Shown here piece by piece: positions 31,246 to 38,201 of a DNA stretch of 38,201 bases. The first letter of the stretch is position 1. The number at the start of each line of letters is the position of its first letter. Source of the stretch: a virus; IMG/VR virus record IMGVR_UViG_3300044970_001442, positions 1 through 38,201 of that record; one strand, written 5' to 3'. The position numbers were made by a program, and so were the translations under genes. The notes below the pieces were generated by a model. The model was not told the DNA's origin. It ran no database searches and saw only the letters and a list, made by a program, of their open reading frames with translations.

Positions 31246-31860
31246 TTACTTAAAAGGTGGTCCGCCCACCCATAATACTAATGATTTACGTACACCCTTT
31301 GTCACAGGAGTAACACGATGTAGTGCCCAGCTTGGAAAAAACCATGCTCTTCCTCTTTTTTGTTCTAAATTAATCGGAATGTCGCTATCGGTTTTTACTT
31401 CAAACTCTCCACCTTCAAACTCTGAAGGATCACTTAACAACAATGACATACTGAGTTTTCTTGGAACATGCCTATCCATCATAGACATATCTGTATGCCA
31501 CGTATAGTGTCCTTGATTAATCTTTTCTGAATCATATAAAGATAGCTGCATAGGCTCATACATTCCAGTTAAATCAAATTGAAAAAACTGGCTATTTACT
31601 TCTGCAACTACTTTAGAAATAACATCCCATAATCCTGCATTACTTTCATTTAGATGCATCCATGCAATTTGACTCGTTCTTATTTCTGGTCTATTTGCTG
31701 CTGTATTGGGATCATTCTGACCACCAACAACACCATCTGCTAAATTATTCCATTCAGGCATTTGCAAGATAAGATCGATATGTTCTGGTTTGAGAAAATC
31801 ATCCCAGTATGCAACTAAATCTTTTCCTTTTGGATTTCTTGGAGGTATTGCGTAAATCAT
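31246..31860 (-). CDS. 2OG-Fe(II) oxygenase, PiuC/P4H-like
   Basis: 204 residues. HxD at His122-Asp124 (YTWHTDMSM), distal His181 (WALHRVTPV), Arg191 for 2OG (VRKSLVLWV); strands LSMSLLLSD and EGGEFEV are the P4H core. Intact active site. Its start forms ATGA with the oxygenase upstream, and the adhesin starts 16 nt downstream. Related oxygenases sit among fibre genes in many T4-like cyanophages, and hydroxylation of a fibre or host protein is the usual but untested proposal. Confidence 0.92.
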   Translation of the reverse strand: MIYAIPPRNPKGKDLVAYWDDFLKPEHIDLILQMPEWNNLADGVVGGQNDPNTAANRPEIRTSQIAWMHLNESNAGLWDVISKVVAEVNSQFFQFDLTGMYEPMQLSLYDSEKINQGHYTWHTDMSMMDRHVPRKLSMSLLLSDPSEFEGGEFEVKTDSDIPINLEQKRGRAWFFPSWALHRVTPVTKGVRKSLVLWVGGPPFK

Positions 31861-32441
31861 TTACTCTCCATTAGATAAGTTCGATTTTTCATAAAAGCCG
31901 GAGGTCGTCTATTCATAGCATCTCCAGCATGATTAGAATGTTCTCCATTTTTTCTTACATAATGTAAAAATAATTGTCCTGAATAATATCCTGGAGGACC
32001 ATCACATTTTTCCCTCCAATGTTCTACATCGCAGCCATGATACAAAACTCCGTCGCCTTCTGCTAAATCATAACGATCATTACCAACATAAATTGGCCAT
32101 GAGTAGTGATGAGACCGACCTAATTGTATGGTTACACTTACTTCACACGCTGGCCTATCTATATGTTTTTCTAGTATATTTCCATTAGTGTATAATCTAG
32201 AAAATGCATACGTTGGTAAGAGCTCTTCGCCGACGATTGATTCCATAGTAGGCCATAATCTTTCTAACACAGTATCGAACATTATTTCATGATCTAACCT
32301 AGCTAAACAATCCGGAACCTGAGGATCATGTTTTTTTGGTTTTAAACTTTGCATCATTAAAACGTGTGTGTAAAATTGACAAAATTCTTTTGGAAGAAGA
32401 TTTGTTATCTTTGCCGAAAGTGCTTTGTTATTTCCGTTCAT
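31857..32441 (-). CDS. 2OG-Fe(II) oxygenase, second fibre-linked copy
   Basis: 194 residues. HxD at His93-Asp95 (LEKHIDRPACEVS), distal His141 (DVEHWRE), then YSGQLFLHYV. Different subfamily from its neighbour: the distal His sits in a GDGVLYHGCDVEHW context. The C-terminus is basic with AGDAMNRRPPAFMKNRT. It shares TGATG with the stop of the S74 fibre gene, so fibre and both oxygenases are coupled. Confidence 0.87.
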   Translation of the reverse strand: MNGNNKALSAKITNLLPKEFCQFYTHVLMMQSLKPKKHDPQVPDCLARLDHEIMFDTVLERLWPTMESIVGEELLPTYAFSRLYTNGNILEKHIDRPACEVSVTIQLGRSHHYSWPIYVGNDRYDLAEGDGVLYHGCDVEHWREKCDGPPGYYSGQLFLHYVRKNGEHSNHAGDAMNRRPPAFMKNRTYLMESK

Positions 32442-33424
32442 CAGTTGCCTTTCAATACATCTATTTCTTTTTTCAATTCAGCTATTGCAGCAAAAGCTAA
32501 GGCACTTAGTTTAGCATAATCAACAGCCAAACTGTCGTCATCACGTTTTCTTACAGCTTCTGGAAATGCGGATAACACATCCTGAGCTATTACACCGTAA
32601 TCGTCTTTTAGAATAAAATATCCGTCAGCACCGCCTTTAGATTCTACATATTCGTCTGTCCAAGAAAATAATTTTCCGCCAATACTGCAAACTTTATCTA
32701 GTGCATTTGGAATATCTCTAATATTTTCTTTAAATTTGGCGTCCGATGAAAAATACGCTACTACGTTGTTCGTTGCACGTACTTCTCCAGATGTACCTGA
32801 TGCAGCAGTGCCTACACCTAATGAAGTAATTTGAGAGTTTCCGCTGTTAAGTGTATTAGCACTAAGCTGTCCTCCAATGCCTGCGCCTCCGGTAACTATA
32901 AGAGCACCAGAACCTGTCCCGCTTGACGCAGTACTAGCTGTTACAGAAACTCCAGAAGCAGAAAATATACCGCTACTTGGTATGAATGATAACTTAGTCG
33001 ATGCACGATAAAGTGTCTCAGAGGTTGTATTTGTTGTTACTTCCGTAAACAATGGATAATGTACACTTGTAGAAGACGTTTGATCTTGTACTCCTAAGTT
33101 CGCTGAAATCCAGGATAAATTACCGGCTCCATCAGTTGACAAAAATGTGTTATCGGAACCGTCAGCAGAAGGTAATGTCCATGTAACATTAGTCGAAACA
33201 GTAGCAGGGGCTTTAAATCCTACCCAATTTGTAGAGTCGTTATCGGCTAATCTAAGTCTCGATCCTGCCTCTATTTGAAAATCTTTAGAAGATCGTGTTA
33301 TCCCTGTACCGACTGGAGTTATAGTAATGCTGTTGTTGGTTCCACCAACTGTTAGAACACTACCATTAATAGATAAATCTCCAAAACCGGTTGGTAGAAT
33401 ACCCGCTGTTACTCGTCTTGACAT
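32441..33424 (-). CDS. Tail fibre with C-terminal S74 intramolecular chaperone
   Basis: 327 residues. The N-terminal two thirds are Ser/Thr/Gly-rich beta fibre (e.g. WTLPSADGSDNTFLSTDG, SSGTGSGALIVTGGAGIGG). From Ser227 the peptidase S74 chaperone domain begins: SSDAKFKENIRDIPNALDKV, DDYGVIAQDVL and a helical end KLSALAFAAIAELKKEI. In the endosialidase family the domain trimerises the fibre, then cuts itself off at a Ser with help from a Lys five residues on; Ser227 and Lys232 fit. AAGGAA before the ATG. Confidence 0.92.
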   Translation of the reverse strand: MSRRVTAGILPTGFGDLSINGSVLTVGGTNNSITITPVGTGITRSSKDFQIEAGSRLRLADNDSTNWVGFKAPATVSTNVTWTLPSADGSDNTFLSTDGAGNLSWISANLGVQDQTSSTSVHYPLFTEVTTNTTSETLYRASTKLSFIPSSGIFSASGVSVTASTASSGTGSGALIVTGGAGIGGQLSANTLNSGNSQITSLGVGTAASGTSGEVRATNNVVAYFSSDAKFKENIRDIPNALDKVCSIGGKLFSWTDEYVESKGGADGYFILKDDYGVIAQDVLSAFPEAVRKRDDDSLAVDYAKLSALAFAAIAELKKEIDVLKGN

Positions 33425-33436
33425 TTTTATTATTCC

Positions 33437-33760
33437 TTAAGCTAATGTTGTAGTTTCGATACCAAATGCCACAGCGGAAACTCCGCTTGTATTGGTTCTA
33501 ACTACAATTCTTTTACCTGCATCTAAAACAAGACCAGTTCTTTCAACCACACCGTTTGCTTGTAATAGAACATCATATTCTATCCATTCTGCATCTGTAG
33601 GTGCATCTAAAGCTGATATAGCTATTCTTGCCCTAATCTCGGTGCTGTTTCTATTAACTAAGTTTACTGTAGCTACCGTAAATGTTGTTGTTGGGCAAGT
33701 ATATAACACTACATTACTTGTAGTTGTTAAATTTTGTGCCCCTAATCTTCCTGATGCCAT
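33437..33760 (-). CDS. Small conserved virion protein
   Basis: 107 residues: MASGRLGAQNLTTTSNVVLY, VATVNLVNRNSTEIRARIAI, EWIEYDVLLQ, ERTGLVLDAGKRIVVRT and AFGIETTT. A single beta-sandwich-like unit; I recall near-identical small proteins next to fibre genes in marine T4-like phages, usually called structural. GGAGAAATAAA precedes the ATG. The exact position in the virion is unknown. Confidence 0.87.
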   Translation of the reverse strand: MASGRLGAQNLTTTSNVVLYTCPTTTFTVATVNLVNRNSTEIRARIAISALDAPTDAEWIEYDVLLQANGVVERTGLVLDAGKRIVVRTNTSGVSAVAFGIETTTLA

Positions 33761-33779
33761 TTTATTTCTCCATGTTGTA

Positions 33780-33787
33780 TACTTATA
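33780..33787 (-). promoter_or_regulatory. Weak late-promoter-like box before the small virion gene
   Basis: TATAAGTA on the minus strand, one mismatch from TATAAATA, overlapping the stop of the giant fibre gene; leader of about 19 nt with SD GGAGAAATAAA. Confidence 0.3.
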
Positions 33788-36700
33788 TTAAAAAGTAATT
33801 TAATGCGATTGGAACTCCGATAATGCCGCCGCGGAAATCGAAAGTTGCATTCATTTGTATCGCGCCGCTAGTAATAGTTGTAATTTGATTACTATTAATC
33901 AATATGCTACCTGCTGTTACACTATTTACATTTAACGCTGCACCACCTCCACCAATTTGTGATGCAATATATGCCTTAATAGCACGTTGTGTTGGTACTA
34001 CATTATCTGAGTCTGCACTAAAGAATGGATCTGTACTGAATTCAGTAATTGTTGCAGATCCGCCGCCTAATGTTACGTTACCCAAATTAAGTTCATTCAA
34101 GCCCGAAATGTTAAATGCATCCGCATTTAGTGTTGCAATACCAGTGCTTTGTTCAACTGCAAACAAATTACCTACTCTAAAGTTTCCGTCCTGGTCTGTA
34201 CTTGTAAAGAATACTCTTCCACCGCCGTTTTCAACAACTTCGTCTGCCGGGTCTGGTGCTATTAAAGGTGTTCCTGGGTAGTTGCTACTAGTAAATCCGC
34301 CGGTGCCAATATCTAAGAAATCGTGTCCTGTTAATCGAACTTGCGAATATCGAATCCTTGTTTCTAAACTTACACCGTTTTCTGGTGCTTCATCTATAGA
34401 GAATGTCGGACTTATTTGGAAGAACGCCTTATAAGATCCGTCAATTTCTCCCAAGAATGTCAACACATTGACTAGCTTAAACACTCTATCTGGTAAGTGC
34501 GAGAATACAATGTTTGAACCAGCTACAGGTCTTTGTGTTAATCTTCTAATCGCAATGACACCGGTTGCTTGATAATTATCAGCGAAACCGTCAAGGCCTG
34601 ATAGATTAGCCGATCCTGTAACATACGACGATCCTCTATTTGTAAAGGTAGGATTGGCTAATACTCCGCTGCCTACTCTTACTGTGTGCGGAACATCATA
34701 AATTACACTAGGATCTGTTACAGTCATAGTAGGCACAGTATCATAACCTGACCCTGGCTCAGTAATAATAATCTGGAACACTTTTTCGTCTGCTACAGAC
34801 GCTCTGCCTTTTGCAGTCGCTCCAGTTCTAACACGCACAGTATGTGAACTAACTTGCTCACTTAGAACTGCCCAGTACCCGTTACGGTCTGGAGTTCCAA
34901 AAGCAAGTGCATTATATCCAGCGACGACTGCTGCACTAGGTCCTGGAAGACCTCTAGCAGTCCAAACTATACCGTCTTCGCTAGTAACTACGAAAGAATA
35001 ATCTTCAACTGCTGAATTATATACCGTGGCCATAAATAATCCTTGGCCATAACTGACTTTTTCGTAACCGGCCACAGAACTACCATCTGGCGATGTAGTA
35101 GTCATCGAGCTCCATGTTGTTCCGTTTAAGCTGTAAGCACCATCGTTTGAATTACTAGCTAAGGCAACAAACTTATTATTACCATATGTCACCGTCGTCC
35201 ATGTTGATGCTGCTGGCAACACTCTTGTTGCCCAGGTTTCTCCGTCAGTGCTCGAAGCTGCTACTGTAGTTCCGCTTCTTACAGCTACAAATAATCCTTT
35301 TCCATAAGTTATAGCATTGTAACCGGTAGTAGCCAATGTACCGGTTATATCCCAAGTGATTCCGTCTAAGGACACTGCGACTGTAGTCGTATCCAATGCA
35401 ATTGCTACCCAGCGGCCGTTTCCGTATGTAACACTGATCCAGTCAGCTGATTCTGGCATTGTGGTTGCATCCCAATTTATGCCATCTTCTGAATATGCTG
35501 CTTGATTTGTTCCGGATGCTACTGCTACAAATATTCCGGTGTTTTGAATAGAAGAAACATCGTCTACTTGTGCCGCTGCTACTGAAGTCCAAGATTGGTT
35601 ACTTGGCATAGACATACTAGTCCATGTTATACCATCGTTACTATATGCACCCGAAGCTGCTGTTCGTATAGCAACATATCTTCCGCTGAATCCTGTACCT
35701 ACAAAATCAAATGGCACCGCTGGATTGAGTTCTTCGTCTTGTAATAATAATTCTCCGGTTATCGGATCTACGCTTGTAATAGTAATTACAATATCGTTCG
35801 CAGGACTTGCACCGCCTAAATCTGTTCCTGCTATAGTGATAGTTTGAAGACGCTCATAGCCGCTGCCGCCAGTTACTCCTGTTACTATATACTTCCAACC
35901 GTTTCTGATTACATTAAAAGTAGCAGGTGTTACATTACCGTCACCGCTGTACGTTCCAGTTACATTAATATAAGTGCCTGTAGTTTGTCCGAACACTGCA
36001 TCTGTCCATTGTGAAGATGCAATACTTGTTGATACAGTAGTAGTAAATCCTGGTGAACTAAATTCTACAGTTGGTTCAATAGTATAAGTTGTAGATGCAT
36101 CCGGAGACACAATAGCAGTCCCAGGAACAACATGATCCCAGCCAGCTGCACCAGTGCTAAACTTTTCTACAGTAGCTATCTTAGTACCAGAAGAGTATGC
36201 TGTGATTCTTCCAATTTGGCCTGCACCAGTTCCTCCAGTTAATAAAACAGTCATCCCAACATACTGATCATCTGGGCTACCATCTGTTGCTGCAAGTGTT
36301 ATCGAAGTTGAATCTCCAACCTGTGCTGTACTAGAAAAAGTTACGTAACCTAGACCTCCAAATTGCTCTGATTCTGCTTCGCCTTCTATTAATCGTACTT
36401 GATATACACCGTCATCTCTGAACTCATCCTGAACAGCAGCTCCGTTGGAACCACCACCAGTAATTGTCCAAGTTGCAGTAGTATGATCGATACCAGCATT
36501 GAGATATTCTGCACGTAACAATGAAGATCCGTCTGTTAAAATTTGAAACAGTTCTGGACTAAATCTAGTGATATTATCTACAATAGCAGTATTAGGTGTT
36601 TCTGTTAAATCTACACCTTCTGCTATAGCACCAAAAGAACCATAAGAATTGTTACCGTTAGTACCTCTAATACGGCCACCGTTTTCTGACAAGTATCCAA

Positions 36701-38201
36701 TATGAGAATAATAAGTGAATACTGAAACTAATTCAGCACGACCGTTGTTAGTTACCCACGCACCAATACCATCGCTAATGACTTGAGTAAAGTCGTTAGA
36801 CGTTATAGAATCGTTTCCTCCGTTGTGCAATGCTCCGTCGATTTTTTGTCCGATAGCAGCATTACCAAATGTAGTTAACCCTTGTACATAAGGAGAACGG
36901 CTAATAATCCATGTTGTAAAGTCGGCTGGACCCCAACCTGGATCTAAGCTTGCATATGCACCAGCAGTTACTCTACTTGTTCCGTATGCATTAGGCGGTG
37001 TTAAGTCTCCGAATAATCCATCAAGAGTCATGTCTCTTAAACCAGTAGCATCTCTTAGATAGAACATATCTTCTTCTAAACTGCCTGTAACTGCATTTAT
37101 ATAATACCTTGCTGCATAACGAGATCTATAATTACCTGGATATCTTAAATCATATTTTAATGCATCGATGTAAGTATTCACATCTCTTAAACATAATGCA
37201 CTATCATATGCCAGCGACACACTCATGCTTCCTGACGATGAATTTAAATTAAAAATGGCACCAAATCTTGATTCTGATACCGAGAACTTAGTTGAACTAA
37301 TAATGTCTCGAACATAATATATTCTACCTGCTGTAATCCCTCCAAATACTGTTCCTGTAAATTTAATCCCAGCGTTTCTAGTTAACCAAGAAGTGCTTGA
37401 AATAGTAAACGAATCGTCGACAGTGTCTGAGGCTGTAGCTGTATCACTGAATGTCACGTCAATGTATGCTGTGGCTTCTGCAACTAAAAACTCTCTATTG
37501 AGTTCTAATAAAAGTTCAGCATAATATCTGTTTCTTTCTTCTGTTTGGCAAACAGATCCTTCATTCGATGCACTAAAAATAATATTATTAATTAAGGGCA
37601 TCAATACATTAATTCTAGTAATAGCAGTCGCGTTTGATGAGACATTTGCAATTGCTTGAGTTCGTACATATTCTAGTGCTGCTCTTGTAGCTGCTTTTTG
37701 ATTTAAAGTATAAACTTCAGTTGCAGTTAGTCTCAAATACGAATGAGCAGCTTTAATAGACTGATAGTTACTGTTGAACATGAAATCATATCCAACTGCT
37801 TTTAATATTATACCAACATCTCTAGAGCATTTAGCATGATCATAAACTAAGCTACTATAAGTGTTTGTAATAAACTGTAAAGTTCCTTTAACAATGTCTG
37901 TTTTATTAGAAGCAATTATACCTGCTGCCGCTTGAATATCAGCAGCAGCCCATGTAATACTAGGAGCACTTTCTGCAACTAATCCACTTAAACTATTTGC
38001 GGTGATAACATTTTCGATATTACCTGCAAGAGTTGTCATTCTACCGCCTTCTGTTGCGGTAGCTGCTGTGCCACTAGTGTTCTGTCCTGGGTATAATTCT
38101 TGTACAATGTCTGCACAAACTACACCAATTTGGGTATACATTGCTGCTGATGCTGCTTGTTGGCCTACAGGATAAACTGATACACCAGTTATATTATTGA
38201 A
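33783..38201 (-). CDS. Giant virion/tail-fibre protein with beta-propeller (5' end beyond window)
   Basis: At least 1472 residues; the frame is open to the right edge, so the ATG at 38141 is probably internal. The first part has repeated helical units (SLVYDHAKCSRDVGIILKAV, SLAYDSALCLRDVNTYIDAL) followed by YDLRYPGNY-type segments. About 835-1070 (counting from that ATG) is a repeat region with six Asp-box-like motifs (S-x-D-G-x-x-W: SNDGITW, SEDGINW, SLDGITW, STDGETW, SLNGTTW, SEDGIVW), about 40-70 residues apart, as in a sialidase-type beta-propeller. The C-terminus (GRVFFTSTDQDGNFRVGNLF, ADSDNVVPTQRAIKAYI) matches large virion proteins of marine T4-like phages. Confidence 0.87.
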   Translation of the reverse strand, partial: FNNITGVSVYPVGQQAASAAMYTQIGVVCADIVQELYPGQNTSGTAATATEGGRMTTLAGNIENVITANSLSGLVAESAPSITWAAADIQAAAGIIASNKTDIVKGTLQFITNTYSSLVYDHAKCSRDVGIILKAVGYDFMFNSNYQSIKAAHSYLRLTATEVYTLNQKAATRAALEYVRTQAIANVSSNATAITRINVLMPLINNIIFSASNEGSVCQTEERNRYYAELLLELNREFLVAEATAYIDVTFSDTATASDTVDDSFTISSTSWLTRNAGIKFTGTVFGGITAGRIYYVRDIISSTKFSVSESRFGAIFNLNSSSGSMSVSLAYDSALCLRDVNTYIDALKYDLRYPGNYRSRYAARYYINAVTGSLEEDMFYLRDATGLRDMTLDGLFGDLTPPNAYGTSRVTAGAYASLDPGWGPADFTTWIISRSPYVQGLTTFGNAAIGQKIDGALHNGGNDSITSNDFTQVISDGIGAWVTNNGRAELVSVFTYYSHIGYLSENGGRIRGTNGNNSYGSFGAIAEGVDLTETPNTAIVDNITRFSPELFQILTDGSSLLRAEYLNAGIDHTTATWTITGGGSNGAAVQDEFRDDGVYQVRLIEGEAESEQFGGLGYVTFSSTAQVGDSTSITLAATDGSPDDQYVGMTVLLTGGTGAGQIGRITAYSSGTKIATVEKFSTGAAGWDHVVPGTAIVSPDASTTYTIEPTVEFSSPGFTTTVSTSIASSQWTDAVFGQTTGTYINVTGTYSGDGNVTPATFNVIRNGWKYIVTGVTGGSGYERLQTITIAGTDLGGASPANDIVITITSVDPITGELLLQDEELNPAVPFDFVGTGFSGRYVAIRTAASGAYSNDGITWTSMSMPSNQSWTSVAAAQVDDVSSIQNTGIFVAVASGTNQAAYSEDGINWDATTMPESADWISVTYGNGRWVAIALDTTTVAVSLDGITWDITGTLATTGYNAITYGKGLFVAVRSGTTVAASSTDGETWATRVLPAASTWTTVTYGNNKFVALASNSNDGAYSLNGTTWSSMTTTSPDGSSVAGYEKVSYGQGLFMATVYNSAVEDYSFVVTSEDGIVWTARGLPGPSAAVVAGYNALAFGTPDRNGYWAVLSEQVSSHTVRVRTGATAKGRASVADEKVFQIIITEPGSGYDTVPTMTVTDPSVIYDVPHTVRVGSGVLANPTFTNRGSSYVTGSANLSGLDGFADNYQATGVIAIRRLTQRPVAGSNIVFSHLPDRVFKLVNVLTFLGEIDGSYKAFFQISPTFSIDEAPENGVSLETRIRYSQVRLTGHDFLDIGTGGFTSSNYPGTPLIAPDPADEVVENGGGRVFFTSTDQDGNFRVGNLFAVEQSTGIATLNADAFNISGLNELNLGNVTLGGGSATITEFSTDPFFSADSDNVVPTQRAIKAYIASQIGGGGAALNVNSVTAGSILINSNQITTITSGAIQMNATFDFRGGIIGVPIALNYFLI

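Noticed and set aside
33904-34281. 125-residue plus-strand frame inside the giant fibre gene
   Set aside because: Antisense of a conserved fibre C-terminus; low-complexity product.

Overview
The window looks like part of the late region of a T4-like (contractile-tailed) bacteriophage. Recognisable T4-type proteins include the large terminase gp17, a probable small terminase gp16, head-completion protein gp4, tail tube gp19, tail sheath gp18, a dNMP kinase, and neck/tail-completion proteins gp13, gp14 and gp15. The DNA is AT-rich. T4-type late-promoter -10 boxes (TATAAATA/AATAAATA) stand before most gene blocks. Long, domain-rich tail-fibre proteins and many 2-oxoglutarate/Fe(II) oxygenases are typical of marine or freshwater picoplankton phages (cyanophages, pelagiphages). 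No photosynthesis genes, tRNAs or integrase are visible, so the host is not determined.

Layout. Bases 1-11.2 kb are a head/tail morphogenesis block, nearly all on the minus strand: gp13, a small protein, dNMP kinase, gp18, gp19, terminator, a tube-fold protein, an unknown protein, gp4, gp16, two probable internal head proteins, terminator, gp17 (runs off the left edge). A plus-strand HNH nuclease gene sits before gp18. Bases 11.3-14.6 kb carry gp14, gp15 and a Nudix hydrolase on the plus strand. Bases 14.6-17.1 kb hold a minus-strand DegT-like aminotransferase/amidinotransferase pair and, diverging from it, a small unknown gene plus an oxygenase. Bases 17.1-29.3 kb are a 14-gene minus-strand operon whose genes overlap or abut, behind a late promoter at 29330-29337. 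In transcription order it encodes a cupin-like protein, four radical SAM enzymes (three close paralogues), two glycosyltransferase-like paralogues, a fifth radical SAM enzyme, an oxygenase, a PLP aminotransferase, a second amidinotransferase, another oxygenase, an SGNH hydrolase and an unknown protein. Bases 29.3-38.2 kb are tail-fibre genes on the minus strand: a giant fibre with a beta-propeller (runs off the right edge), a small virion protein, a fibre with an S74 autocleaving chaperone, two oxygenases, a glycine-rich adhesin, and two small proteins.

The most striking feature is the 14.6-29.3 kb block: five radical SAM enzymes, three 2OG oxygenases (two more lie in the fibre block), two aminotransferases each overlapping its own amidinotransferase gene, two glycosyltransferase-like proteins and an SGNH hydrolase. 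They sit beside the fibre genes and carry the same late-promoter type as virion genes. My inference is a phage-encoded pathway that builds and attaches a guanidinylated and/or hydroxylated decoration, perhaps on virion fibres. Substrate and product cannot be read from the sequence. A second pattern is a set of late promoters placed so close to start codons (often exactly 5 nt) that the mRNAs should be leaderless.
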